Positions 22,498-35,232 of a stretch of 64,000 nt of DNA are shown here, piece by piece (within the stretch, counting starts at the first letter, position 1; every line of letters starts with the position of its first letter). The notes below the pieces were generated by a model. The model saw only the letters and a list, made by a program, of their open reading frames with translations. It had not been told where the DNA came from and did not search any database. Position numbers and translations under genes: made by a program. The stretch lies in NCBI GenBank assembly GCA_025266875.1, contig JALLLT010000044.1, positions 186,001 to 250,000 of the forward strand. The letters run 5' to 3'. Source of the stretch: Fennellomyces sp. T-0311 (taxonomy: Eukaryota; Mucoromycota; Mucoromycetes; Mucorales; Lichtheimiaceae).

Positions 22498-25400
22498 GGG
22501 CTGCAAATACCATTACACCACCAAATTCAGCATTCACACACAAAAAGTCCTCACACAGACCCACACTCACACAAACACACAAAATTACCCTCCTCTTGTA
22601 CATATGATACCATTAAAATGTCATTTTCTGTTGTTCTCTTTCTTCTTTAATTGCATTGGAACCTTGTTTCTGCGGTGCTCGAAATACCGTGTATAAAAAG
22701 TGGGCTACCCCTTTGAGGGCAGCGTGCCAAAAGTCTTCGTTCATTATGACACAACGTAGAGCGAATCAACTTCTTTATGTTCGCCGATGTTCTTTTTCTG
22801 GCTGCCCCACGGCCTAAAAAAAGAATGTTCCTGTTTCTCCGCTTGCCAAAACGATCTGGACTCGCAAAATCTGAGACAAATGACGCACGAGCGCTTTTTT
22901 TCCTTGCGCCCATTGAAAAAGCTCAGCAACGCAAATCGAAAAGTGCACAGTCAATTCCGTCATGCACTTGTGTGACCTGAATTGGGTATTAAGCGTATTT
23001 GCAATATTAAAAAATCGCCCCATATTGGTGTGCACACTCAGGCATGGCGTGATGCCTGAAACATCAGTCCACCGCCGGACTTTTTCATATTGAAAGCAAA
23101 AAAGAGGACACGGACCTGTCGATCGCATAAAAGTGTCCCCCCCGGTTACCCGAGTCCACCCAAATGCACCAGCTCAACAAGATGCACACAGCCGGAAGGG
23201 TTCGTTCATAAAAGGTAATATGGAAAACACCTTTTTGGTACCGACATATCGATGCCCTATCTGATCGCCCTTATTGCCATCTCGCTGCTGTTACCCATAT
23301 CGTCTGGGGTGACGGCGTATCTACTACAGACCCGTGGCAAATGAGTCACAGGGTCATCTTATTTTACGTACAACTTGTCGGCACGGGTACCAACCGTTCA
23401 GCCGCCAACCCTTAATATTCCCCTCGTTAGCATGCACCGGAAATAAGTTTATTACGCGCGAGCCATTCGCACGCCATGTCCGATCATTGAAATGGCACTG
23501 CAATCAGTCTGAGATCGTTAGTATACGAGGCGCACAGCCCCGGCAGGCAGATCGATCGGGGCACGCCGCGCTGGTTCATAACATTACGCCAATGTTATAA
23601 TGTTATGGTTCAAGCCGATTTTCTATAAACCCAGTTTTCGTAGCACACATCGATGTGTCATAACTACTCCAAAAAAGACGCATCAAGATAGGCTAATCTT
23701 GATGCTTGTCCGTCCCTCGGAATGCCTTGTCGTTAGGCCAGATAGGGGAAGACTCGTCGAAAGCAGTGCCTGACCATGTCAGCATCTGATTAGTCCATGC
23801 TTCAAAACCTAGACAACTTTGCAACAACGGAACCGTTGTCATATGCACGTCTTCCAGAGTAACACAAGGGCACCACTGGTCCCATTCCACGACCGAACCC
23901 CTCTCTGTTCCCCAAGGTATACCAATCATGGACATTTGCATGTCACACCCCCCTTCACAAAAATGCATAATATTGGCTATTTAGCAGAGTTGTATTCCAC
24001 GCCTGCTTGGCAGAACGGAAGTTTCCATTTAACACGGCAATACGCTTATTCAGATCGGGAACGGTGGCTTTAATTTTTGGCAAAAGCTGCAGATAGGTAG
24101 ATGCCGCAATCCAATATCTATCGAAGCACGAGGCTAGTATCCGTGCCACATTTATCCCACTCGCTTACATGAGCACAATTCCATACGCTTGACATCGCCT
24201 GGTTGCAACATAATATCATCATATCTTTGATTGGATCAGACTATGTGGAGTCATTCCTTTACCGTTTTGTATGTAAAATCTTTAATGACCGGGGCTCGGT
24301 AGCTTGCCGATGGCATAGATGTAACTGTAACATCAAAAGTATACACTAGGTACTTACATATAGACAATCGGACTTACCAATCTGGAAGAGCCAACCAATG
24401 TAAGGGAAGGTGCATACTAGTATTACTATTATACCCCCCAAGACAACATTGCGGAGCCCATATCGACTTATACAAATGAGTGGGGTCATGTTCCGAGGTG
24501 AGGCTTCAGCAAATACCAATTTGAGAAAGCACACCAATCACATCAACGATTTATATAGGAGTGGGACCACGGCAAATAGCCACGCAAGCCTCCTGGATGC
24601 TTTGTGCACAACAAAAGCATTAAAATACTCGCGGTGACGCTGATTCATTCTCCTACTACTTGACGTAAGAGCTAAGCAGCAGGAAGGCTTCCAGCATCGC
24701 GTTATTTATGATTGCTCCTTTGGACAATAACCAGTCATTGAACACTTCACCTTTGAAGGTTAATACGCTCCTAGATCTAAATGCTACGAACTGGCCAATA
24801 GCTGCTGTTAGAAAAAAACACAACAAAGATATTGATGGCGTGAGTTAAAGCAAGCAGTTGCGTTCCAGTAGTGCGGATACTAGCAAACTTTGTATGCTAC
24901 TGTGAGTCTCAATCGTTCAAGGAAGATCGCAGATGAGGCACACCATCGGTACTCATACTACCTGGAAGCCTAACAGTAATAAGGTTCCGTGGAGAATAAA
25001 CCCCAGTTATCGAAAAACTCGCAAAGTCAAGCGAAGCATAATACAGAAAGTAGACAGTTATTATCGCTCGAAAACGACCAAACGACGATGCGGGAGGGAA
25101 GAATGGAGCTCCCTGTTTAAATACTTGTGTTCATCACTACACGCCTGATTCTATTGTAGCCTCCGTCAGCCCGAAAAAGACACGAGCTCAGTATTTCCAG
25201 TATCAAACAACATGTCTTGCTTGGACGTTGAAGGCTATGAAAATTTGCACCACGTCAAAAGTGGAATAGACAATCGAAGTGGTCCACCCTTTTCGCCCAA
25301 CGAAAATACTACAACTCATATCATGTGAGCTATTTAGACATACTATATAGAGATCGATGGTGAATATATACAAGCAAAAACATGCTCAAATTATCGATTG

Positions 25401-26002
25401 TGTTATGCCTACAGTGTATTTATTAAGATGGACATGTCAAATCACCGGCATGCTGCTTTTGACACTTTCGCCACTTGACCATGTCCGCTGTTCATGCGTC
25501 CTGCTACAGTCCGCGATCATTCCTCGCCTTTATCTAGAACAACGCAGCTTGGAGGTGTTTGGGATTGTGGTAAAAATGAGTGCATGTATCAAGTGTAGAA
25601 GTCAGCAAAGGTGAAAAGCGACATACATATCCGCAACATTTCCCCATTTGATTATTGCCTAAACATTTGTACGAATAGCAAAAGTCTCGTATCATAGATA
25701 TGGCTTTCGCAGAGTCTGATAACGTTTCAGGTCTATGTAGTAGCAAAGTGTTAATATTGGTCCCACAAGTTTAAAAAAGAGACGCGTCATCCATATTCGT
25801 TTCTGCCAAATATCTAAAAGTCAATATCGCCAATTTAAATATGTAAGCATCACTGAGTTAAACTAGAAGCCTTCATCCTGTTAAGCACAGTAAGATAATG
25901 TAGTTCTGCTAAGTAGCAGGAAAGAAAACCAAGAGAAACCACTCTCAAATGGAAAACCATAATCCGTAATGCCCATCACACAAAAAAGACAAGTGGATGC
26001 AA
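22498..26002. other. Intergenic with simple repeats and weak frames
   Basis: A CA-rich tract (about 22535-22580) follows the Ecl1-type gene and may belong to its 3' UTR. An 8-bp-arm inverted repeat, TCAGGCAT/ATGCCTGA, lies at 23038-23059. A 30-codon plus-strand frame at 23252 (MPYLIALIAISLLLPISSGV) looks like a signal or membrane segment but has no clear continuation. The probable decayed gene at 23.7-24.8 kb is listed separately. I see nothing convincing from 25150 to 26002. Confidence 0.35.
23693..24780 (-). pseudogene. Possible decayed membrane-protein gene
   Basis: On the minus strand a chain of coding-like segments reads from about 24780 to 23693. The first contains VFNDWLLSKGAIINNAMLEA. 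The next, from ATG 24649, is RHREYFNAFVVHKASRRLAW and is interrupted by TGA. Then comes a hydrophobic membrane segment (NVVLGGIIVILVCTFPYIGW) ending at a good GTAAGT donor near 24377. Two frames follow at 24149-23955 and 23968-23693. Stops and frame changes between segments do not resolve into one spliced protein. A degenerating gene fits best, but an intron-rich living gene is possible. I do not recognise the family. Confidence 0.3.
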
Positions 26003-29000
26003 TTATTCGATAGAATCCAATACACCAGCTCTCTCCATCAGTGAGCGAAGCAAACTTTGACTATTACTCAAAAGCTCCATGGGACCATCAAACTCCACCA
26101 ATGCACCTTGATCAAATACCATCACCTAAAGATGATTGTTAGCGTCCAAAACTGGATAATCAATTTATGCCAACTTACGCGATCGTATCTGTTTACAGTA
26201 TGGAGTCGGTGTGGTATCACCAACACAGTCTATGAGAAATGCGCAGTGAGTAATCTGAGATCTTGTAAACATTACCGACACGTACCGATTCTTCGAATTC
26301 ATCCTGCATCACTGCATGCAGCCTATCCTGGTCCTCTGTACTCAGCTGAGCTTCTTCAAATACGACAAACTTTGTACAGTCGCGCAGAAGGGCACGTGCA
26401 ATGCAAAGCAATTGTCGATCTGCTATTGCCAAATGTGTTCCGTCCTTGCCCATGTCCATATCCAAATCGTATATTATTGAACCATCCTTGGCTGATGGCA
26501 CAGGTGATGCACTTGCCAGTTGCACACGCTGAAGTGCCTGCCATAGCTCGTAATCATCGTATTCACCAAATGGATCTAAATTGCTGCGTACCTATGAAAA
26601 CACATATTTAAGTCGTCTTTTCTTTTTTTCTCATCCAAACCATCCATACCGTTCCACTAAGTAGCATGCCTTCTCTCGATATATATGTTATCCGTGATCG
26701 GAGATCTTCAACACCAATCTGTGTAAAGGGAGTTGTTTTAGGCTTAGTATTATCAAACAACAGGGCTGCTTGGCATAAAGTATACCCATGCAATATTGAC
26801 GCCGTCGATTTTGATTGAACCACACATGGGTTCCACAAAGCGAAAAAAGCATGCAATCAACGCACTCTTCTCACATCCAGCACGGCCGACGATGGCAACC
26901 TTCTCGCATGACTGGATGTTGAACGACACATGCTTTAAAACCTGTTCACCATCAGGATTCAAAACCACAGTGAGGTCTCGTGCCTGTACACTTGCTGTTG
27001 TTGGCCACTAAAGAAAAAAGTAAATTTTTGCCCTGAGAAATTAAGGGATTAGGTGCCACTTACTGCTGCAGGTGGACGGGATCCTTCCACAATTCCCGGG
27101 GGCTCAGGTGTCATGTCAACATACTCGTTGATTCGTTCGATTGCTTCAAAATGCATATCAACGGTCGTTGACTGTCGCATAAGCCAGTAGATGTATTCCA
27201 GGAGGCTCGTTGCAAATGTAAGAGCAATACCCGCCGAGCCTGCATTGATCGACTTGTATATCAGCAACACACCAATAAATAGTGACAGGAACGCGCCAAC
27301 CAGTTCCACTCGCACAAACAACCAGCGATTGGTTGTCCACAGGGTGTAGAATGCTCGCATATTGTCGTCAAGGAGTTGGAACATCTTTTTCATCATGGCC
27401 CTCTCCTCGCGATATGCCCTGATCGTGGCAAGCCCTGCAAGGGTGTCCGTGTAGAACGAGTAGATCGGTGGTCGACTGATTGCGTTCAGTTTCTTGAGTT
27501 CGCGAGAAGCTCTTATGTACACAGTCCCAATATAAAAGTAGCAGAATGCTATTTCAGGATGGTTTTGTTAATAGATACACATTAAAATAATCTTGTCCTT
27601 TGAGGCACTCACCTGCAAGAACACATGCAATGTAGAACTGAGGTAGAATAATGCCGATTGTGATCACGACGCCCAAGACACCAAAAATAGTTTGAAGCAA
27701 AAAGTTGACGTGCCACCCGATGCTTGAGTCTACGGTTTCCATATCTTTGCTAAACCGGCTCATGATCTGTCCTTGAGAATTGGAATCGAAGAACTGCAGT
27801 GGTGCTCGACAGATCGCCCGTAGCAGTGAATGAAATAGACGATTGGAGGCACGCAGGGATCCCCGATACTGAACCACTGTCCGAATAAAGTTGCAGGCAA
27901 CAGTAATAAGACAGATTGTCAAGTAAATCATAACGTAATGTTTCGTTGACCAATTCTGAGGCAAAGAGGTCATTTCACCCAAAGAACTTCCCATGGGTAA
28001 CCCAATACGTTCATACGCAGTGGACCAAACCTGAAGAAGGATCCAAGGTAAGTTACATTGACGTATACTTTTTACTTTTTTTTTCCCGTCCGCTCCTTCC
28101 ATTTGCTCATTCTACCTTCCTTTAGCCAATAACTTTCAAATATGCTGTTGACACGGGCAAGGATCGTGAATAAAACAGCAGCCAACCAGAACTGCCATCC
28201 ACCACATACGGAAAAGTAAGTAGCATAGGCAACCTCTCTTGACTTGTTCTCATCGCGAATGCCATCGTCGGTATAACGTATTGACTCTCGCATCACCGAA
28301 CCTTCGTCGAACAGTTCGTCGTCGGCAAAAATGTTGTCGTTTTCAAACAGCGTTTCAATGCGGTCGTCGTTCACCACGTCGTCAAGAAGAACAGAACTAT
28401 CCGTACGCATTTGATTTGCTTCGATCCAATCGACAATCCCGTCTTCTGTTTCGACCGAGCATATTTTACCACCTTCCATTCGCACCAAAAGCCGAGCATC
28501 TCGGATCCAGGCTCCCAGTTGTGTTGCAGCCAAAATCACGGTCCGTGCTTTGAGCAAGTCACCGCAGATACACTTTTCATGCAGCAGCGCCGCGGTATGC
28601 TTATCGAATTTGGCAAAAATGTCGTCGATAAGCACTGTTTTGGAACGAGAGTATACAGCTCGGGCAAGCGATATTTTAAGTTTTAGCGTTTCTAGTGCGT
28701 TTTGTTTGTTAAATAACATTTATACCCCCCAAACATTTTGAAACGGGATTTTACTTACCACTAATATTTGTGCCTCGTTCACCAATGGCTGTTAAATCTC
28801 CATTCTCCAACAATGATAAGTCTCGCAAAAGGTCGCATTGATGTAGCGTCTCGCGATACCGCCCGTCGTCCCATGTTTCGAAAAAAAGAATGTTTTCACG
28901 CACGGTGCCGTATTGAATCCATGGTGTCTGAGGTACGTAGGCAACTTTGAAAACGTATACGGTCTGATTGATGTCGTCCTTGACAAGACTGGTGTAGGGC

Positions 29001-31708
29001 GACAAAAAGTGTGATGGTAAATATTTCTTTCCGGAAACAAGGGTCATTTCGCCTAGCAACGCGCTTAGCAAGCTGGTTTTTCCACTACCATGACGACCCG
29101 TCAATATGGATAGACGACCAGGTGGGAATTCTAGCTTGGGTAGACTGAGTACAAAGAGCGGAAGTGAATGTTCCGATGATGCACGTGTATCGTGCTTAAC
29201 CACGCGTTGAAGTTCTTGTGCTGTTGGCCATTGGAAAACACTGTTTTCGTCGAATCCAGTCTTTACACGTTCGTCGTAAGGTCGATGAATGGCGTCGTCG
29301 TCGTCTTCGTCGTATGGATTGCTAGAATCGGAATCAGAATCGCGCTTATCTCCAGAGTTTAAGAACGCGTTGATGTGTCCCAAGCTGACCTTTGCGTCGT
29401 TGTATGCCATCACCGCCTGTGGCATCACGTTCAAAGGATCCCGAAGCATACCAAATAGTACAATGCTTACAAACGCAGTGCTACTTAACGAGTTAAAATA
29501 AATGGCCATGATTTGACAGGTGTGGAATAATAGTACTTGCCTAGGATCCAGTCGCTTTTGCTCAACCAAAGTGTACCACGCAAAGGAAATAGTCGTTACA
29601 AAGACAGGCGTTGCAAACCAAATCAGGGAAAGAATTGTATTTTGGGTATATAACTTGATTAGCTTGACAAGCTCATCGTCTCGAGCGTTCTAATTGAATG
29701 ATAATACATCAGTTTCTTGTTATTAACAATATAAAAAATAATAAATCTTACCGTGATAACTTGTTCCCATTTGCGCTCCCAAGCAAGGAATTTGGTTGTC
29801 CGAATATTGGATACTAGCTCTTTTACCAGTCGAATGCGCCATGCCTTGGCTTCAGCAAGTTGCTTTTGGACTTTGACAAGTTTGCGGCTGATAAAATGGG
29901 TCGAAGGAAGAGCAAAGACCATTACAATCAGGCCAGCCAAAAACGCTTTTCCAAGTAGATAGTAAAGGAAAATAACCCCAGTGATAATTTCCAAAGGGCA
30001 CGTGTAAAATATCTGCAGCATCTGTTGAGTTTCTTGCAACATGAAGCAAAACAAGCTACTTACATGAAGGTATGATGCAAGTTCTGCTAGGCGTTCAGTG
30101 TCTTCACTCATCAAACTGGCGCGACGACTGGCTGCATTTTCATCCATGTCACCGGATTCTTGTTCATCCAATTTTGCAGTGCTATCCGCTCGTCCCAATC
30201 GTAGTGTGTGGGCATAGATTTCCGAATTGAGCATATTATTCATGGTAACGTGCCATCGCCGTCCCCATAGCAATGTTTGCGATGCAACCAAAGTGCTGAT
30301 AATGTTGCATATAAAGATAGCCGCGCAATAGAGGTAGCCGGATTCGCGTGGGAAGTCGTCTGGTGATTGAATGTAAGAGAGCAGCTTGTACAAGAAGAAC
30401 GGATTGGCGTAATGGAATGCGACTGCTGCAATGGCTGTGACGAACTGCAGGTGGATTGACTTTTGGTTGGCTCGATAAATGCGCATAATTAAGCTCTTTG
30501 ACCGCAACATGTTTCGGAAATGCCGATAGTTTTCTTGAGCACGTTGTCGAAACGGAAGTGCCCAGAGCTGGTCTGCATCAAGAGCCTTTTTGTATCCGCT
30601 ATATAATAAGCTGTTCATCCAACTGAAGGTGACGGATGAAAGTGGTGAAGCGCTAGCCTCCAGACTAAGAATACGACCCTACAAAAACGATCAGCTCAGT
30701 AAAAGTAAAAGTATGCAAAGAGACAAGCGTACACTGCGAACAACACGACCATCATGCAACACGAGAATTCCTTCATCGGCGTTGTCGATGTCCAAAAGTT
30801 CGCCTTGATCCAGCTCTCCGGGCGTGGTGGCACATAGAATCCAAACTGCAAGACATATGATCAGATCAATTGCAGCGAATGACTTTTCGGTGGTCGATGA
30901 TATGATCCAATTGTCTTCCAAATTGGTGACAAAGTAGGAAAAGCACCTGACGACAGCCGAAGTGGAGGCGAGGGTGTAAAAGACCAAGTAATGAGGGTTG
31001 TATAGGGTGAATCTAGCAGGCGATACAGGATCTGCGGGTGTTGTGAACGACTTTATGACGAGAATCAGCATATAAAACTGCACACCATTCAATTAGTTTT
31101 AGGAGCATCATTTCGCGTGATCATGTTGCTTTTTGTATGAGCAAACTCACTCACTCGGGGTATTAATGCAAGCCCAGGATCAACCACCTGATAAAGTGGG
31201 GTCCCACACTTCTTATCAGGGTTGGAGCCTTGCCCACGTTCCAGAATGGCACTCTCCAGTCGCCAGGCAAACAAGAATGCCCAGCAACTTATTTCGAGAA
31301 GTATCAACACAAGCAGGGCTAGGCTGCGCCGGAGCAGCTGTGCGTCTTTAGTGGTGGGAAGTCGAAGGCTGTGAGGGTCATAGTTGCGGTATCGTGCCGA
31401 TCGCCAGGTGCGGAAGCGTCTATAGACATTAATTGCGAGCGATACAATGAAGAATGTAACTGGTATAATGGCGTCGAGCGATCTGAAACACAAGAGGGTG
31501 GTTGTCCTTGGCGTCAGCCTCAATGTCAAATTCATTCATCTCGATTCAACTCACGTTTCTCGTGTGCAGGGATCCAGGTTGAGGGTATGAGGATCGTGCT
31601 GCTAAAGAGTCAAGTATGGCAAGATCAGTTTTTTTTGACTCATGTCCAATGGCTTCCATTTACATCTGAATCCCTGGCACACCCGCAGAATGGCGATGCG
31701 AATTTCAT
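26003..31708 (-). CDS. ABCC/MRP-type full ABC transporter with atypical NBD2
   Basis: Fifteen exons: 31708-31664, 31601-31555, 31482-31155, 31077-30733, 30678-30064, 30012-29752, 29689-28759, 28691-28116, about 28074-27613, 27548-27064, 27007-26786, 26718-26650, 26591-26286, 26229-26179 and 26125-26003, giving about 1,620 residues. The order is an extra N-terminal membrane domain, TMD1, NBD1, TMD2, NBD2, as in multidrug-resistance proteins of plasma or vacuolar membranes. NBD1 has Walker A GRHGSGKTSLL and Q-loop VPQTPWIQYGT, but its signature reads ISGETLK. NBD2 has GRAGCEKSAL (Glu for the third Gly), SRE in place of the Q-loop Gln, LAIADRQ for the signature and FVVFEEA at Walker B; HRL is kept. 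An acidic linker (DSDSD, DEDDDD) precedes NBD1. The exon 8/9 junction near a run of nine A is uncertain. Substrate unknown. Confidence 0.85.
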
Positions 31709-32677
31709 AAACTATACTCGACGTCGGAAAATACTACAGAAAAACACGTTTTCAAATAGGTTGGTATATTGCGTTGAAAGTCAAAAAAAAGACGAGGAGA
31801 AGAGGGAGTTGAAGGGGAGCACTGGTTCTTGGTGACGCGCGGGTGGAACAAGCAGCACTTTCAACGTAGCACGAAAGTGCTCAGTCTGCAGAGAGCGGCA
31901 GCCTCCGATCATACGCTGTTTTTTCAAAATATACCCGTTCCCTTAGGCGATCTGTTGATCGTAAAGACATCACACGACCCGTAACCACGGAAACCGGCCC
32001 ATCTAATCAAAACATATCGCGAGATGCAGCATTACGTATTGCACCCGTGTCACCGCTTTGCTTGACTGATCTGGCAACTGGGCTCGAATAATATGGCGAC
32101 CTTAAACTCGGGCTGGTGTTCACCTAAGCAACCTGACGATCACTTATGCAGACCGGCATATTCGCTTTCGGTGTCAAAGCGGGACCAAGAGAGACTTCTT
32201 TCCATATTCCGAACGTCGCAATGTTGCCAGGATGGGTGCCGATCCCCGCAACTTAATGGCATAAGCTCACATACTACGCTTTATTGGTCCACAAAATCCA
32301 TTGTCCGTGTGTTCGTGCCTTTGCCGGACAATGCGGCGGATATGATGCATATATGTTTACCAAGTCGAACTCTCTTTTTTCACTTTTTGTATCGTTCTCT
32401 TAAGAGCCGTCCACGGAACGAGTCAATTCGCTGTCCGTGGAACCTTTCCCCTATTTTTAGCCCAGTACGAAAGGGGACACCAAATCTGGTTTAGATGTTT
32501 GTGTGTGCGGGCTATGTGTGTGTGCCTGTGTGTGCTATACGTGCGTAGCTTTCTTCTCCTCTTCTCTTTCCTTTTTTCCCAGCTTTTCGTTTTTTCTTCT
32601 TCTCTTTTCCTCTTGTTTTTTCTTCTCGTCCAAAACAAAGAACGCGCATGCGCCACACATATACAACAAACAAACCG
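31709..32677. other. Divergent intergenic region with polypyrimidine leader
   Basis: This is a shared upstream region for the ABC transporter (minus) and the small membrane protein (plus). A TG-rich stretch (about 32500-32540) is followed by a long TC-rich tract (about 32555-32630) immediately before the plus-strand start, a common feature of fungal promoters and leaders. No additional gene was recognised. Confidence 0.45.
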
Positions 32678-33073
32678 ATGAGCATACCGTACAGCGTTCT
32701 GCTCTTTGCTCTTTGGGCGACAGCAGTGCAGGCACAGGTCGATACCACTGGATGGAATCCCGACGAGAATTACGACAAGGGCGATGAAAAGAGCTGGCTT
32801 GAGCAACATGGCCGTTTTGCATTTATTATTGTGATTGGTTTACTCGTCCTGGGTCTCCTGATCTGGTACATTGTCCGAAGCGTCAAGGGCATGCGGAGAC
32901 GGCTAAAGATGGAAAACGAGAACCAGATGCAGATGATGCGCCAAATCGCTGATGGACGAGAGGGCTCAACTGTTCCGCGTCAACCGGATCATGTACATCC
33001 ATCCACTTCGATCAAAAACGACCAAGACCCAACGTCGCCCGTGACCCCAATTACCCCTCCGCCACGATACTAG
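32678..33073 (+). CDS. Small single-pass membrane protein with signal peptide
   Basis: This is an intronless 131-residue protein. I chose the second in-frame ATG (32678), because it places a typical signal peptide at the very N-terminus (MSIPYSVLLFALWATAVQA, probable cleavage after AQA or QA). The first ATG at 32648 would bury it behind ten polar residues. A short lumenal or outside segment rich in Asp/Asn/Glu (DTTGWNPDENYDKGDEKSW) is followed by one transmembrane helix at about residues 45-67 (FAFIIVIGLLVLGLLIWYIV). Next come a basic stop-transfer (RSVKGMRRR), a Met/Gln-rich helix and a Pro/Thr-rich tail. It is probably a type I membrane protein of the secretory pathway. The family is not recognised. 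Confidence 0.7.
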   Translation: MSIPYSVLLFALWATAVQAQVDTTGWNPDENYDKGDEKSWLEQHGRFAFIIVIGLLVLGLLIWYIVRSVKGMRRRLKMENENQMQMMRQIADGREGSTVPRQPDHVHPSTSIKNDQDPTSPVTPITPPPRY

Positions 33074-34480
33074 ACCCTCCCAAACTTTAACTGTACAACT
33101 ATAAACTTCCCCTCCCAATATCGACACTTATTACTGTGTAATCCATCAGCATCCTTATGTATATATCTTACCGATTCGACCCTTATTCGCGACGACCAAC
33201 CGCGCTTTTCGTCATTAGCCCGTAATTGCGGCTTTATTGAGTGGATGGTGCCCAGACCACATCCCATCGAGATAACAAAAATTTGGCATGCCGATGATAT
33301 ATATTCATAGCCCTTTTGGTGCAGGAAATCGTGATCATTAAAATTTAATCGCTAATGTGCTGCTTTTATATTTTCTGTAACCCTGCTCTGATGTTATCCA
33401 CGCGTCTTCAAGCTATTCTGCTGAGTAAAGCATGCTCATCGGATCCGCTAAAGCTTTTACGGCGGGTCGAGACCACCTAATTTTTATGGTCCGAATTGGT
33501 TCCTCCGTACGTATACAATGGCTGCAACAGTCCATGGATGGTTTGTGATCAGGGCCTATATATATACATTTATTCCAATATGCATAATCAAACGGGGTAA
33601 GACTGCTACTAGGGCAATAAAGAGTTTGGCGGCTGGAACTGTGCAACAGATGGGTACCGAAGGGAATGTGCCTTGTTTAGATTATGCCAAACTCACAAAA
33701 GTGACACATTAGGCAAAGACTGAAGTGATTTATAGCCAAAAGGTGGTTGAAAACGGGTGCATGTACCTGATAACTCTCAATTCGCACTCTAGACATTGCT
33801 TGGAAAGCTAACAAATTATAGCTAACTTTGCGTCAAACGGCACCCAGTTCTGAAAAATTAAGCATTTGCCATTATGGAAAACGTTGTTGTACGAACGGGC
33901 AGTGACAATTGCACGCAATTGGAAAGTGAAAGTGATTAAGCTATTAAAGCAAGTTCGTGTAACGCGAGTCAACCTTATCAGCGAAAATCTTTCAAGCTCT
34001 CGGCATGCGCAATATGACGGTACCTGAAAATTGTGCTTATCGAATCGGGCAAGCTGTCTGCGAGAGCCTATGGCTACAAGCGATTAATCAGTGAGTGGTC
34101 TTCATGACTGCGCATTCGTCTGCTATTATTAAAAATGGCGGGTTGCTCTTTTTTTAGCTTTGTCGAGAAAAACGTGCCCCGAGTTGACAGTCGCCAATTA
34201 TCTGTGTATCGGAAATGCCGGAATCCAATTATCCCGAACCGGGTTTCGTTTGAACGAGAAGGGAAAGGAGCCGAATGACGCAAATGGTGTCGCTGAATAG
34301 TACGTATTGTGTCGTGTAACTTTATGCAGGTTTGACTCGCCATGTCCTTTGCCGCATCATGCGCAGGAATGGCTCGTGCTCGAACAAGATGGCAATCCAA
34401 ACAATGGGGTATTGTTTACCTTGTGGTAGGTTGCACACTTTTGAAAAGAAAAAGTGGGCAATAGGTATACTTGGCTCCTA
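33074..34480. other. Intergenic, no confident gene
   Basis: 3' flank of the small membrane protein, then about 1.3 kb of AT-rich sequence. A 108-residue minus-strand frame at 34074-34400 has no recognisable domain. No RNA gene was recognised by eye. Confidence 0.35.
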
Positions 34481-34840
34481 CTGTAATTGGAGTTGTTTGG
34501 TACAGCTTATTAAACTTACTCTTATGGACTGCTCTATACCAAGACTTAAAACAGAGATACTCTTCTATCCTAACGGTCGATGGGATATACTCCAAAAGGA
34601 ACTCTCTATTGAATGAGATCCAATCGCCACGAAAGCTGGATATAAGTGTAAATGGGTGCCACCAAATCAGTCGCAATGGGCTGTATGCACTTTCCAACAA
34701 ACTTTAAGTGCCTGACAGCAAAGTTGACATGCTGGAGTTCCGCAGTGTTGAGAACGTTCATGACACTGCATTGACGGATCTAGTATAAATCAAGAACTTG
34801 TCATTTCTCAACATATCGAGCTGCAGAGTATAGCAAAGCA
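34481..34840 (+). pseudogene. Relic of an F-box/LRR family 2 gene
   Basis: One plus-strand frame reads LRR-like segments: KLDISVNGCHQISRNGLYAL up to a TAA at 34705-34707, then in the same frame DSKVDMLEFRSVENVHDTAL, a second stop (TAA, about 34786) and IKNLSFLNISSC. The spacing and motif (HDTALTDLV, NLSFLNI) resemble the C-terminal LRRs of the intact genes just downstream, for example LDDSVLERL...SLTWLSVL. No F-box or start is visible. It is a decayed copy at the left edge of the second array. Confidence 0.5.
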
Positions 34841-35232
34841 TAGTGTCGCGTCATTTCTCGTGGTGCTATGGGAACCTCAGAGGAACTCGGGATACCACAA
34901 CTCTTGGCAACTTGATACTTATACTAAGGATGGCACTGGTGTCGTCGAGAGTTCTTCTGAGCTTGTAAGATCCTTTTCATGCAAAGCAATTTGCTCAACA
35001 GCACTAGCGAAAGTGAGTATTTTGCCAAAGCATAGCAAACTGATTGCGAGAAAAAGCAGCAGCATATTGCTACTAATTCTAATAATGTATTGTGGGGGAT
35101 CCAATTGTAAAGGATCGTGCAAAAGTTGCCCGCATGTTGGTCAATTGTCACGGAAACTTTTAGCTGTCGGTGCTTTTAAAGTTGACTTGCATCAGTATAA
35201 CATACCCTTTTCTACTCTCAGGACAAACCGCA
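34841..35232. other. Upstream region of first family 2 F-box gene
   Basis: No gene was recognised. It contains the 5' flank of the gene that starts at 35233. Confidence 0.4.

Noticed and set aside
23038..23059. Perfect 8-bp inverted repeat with 6-bp loop
   Set aside because: There is no T-tract, gene end or known site next to it; an isolated short palindrome is expected by chance at this scale.
29289..29501. Ser-rich plus-strand frame within the ABC transporter
   Set aside because: It is antisense to the acidic linker codons of the transporter; the GAC/GAA runs give Ser codons on the other strand.
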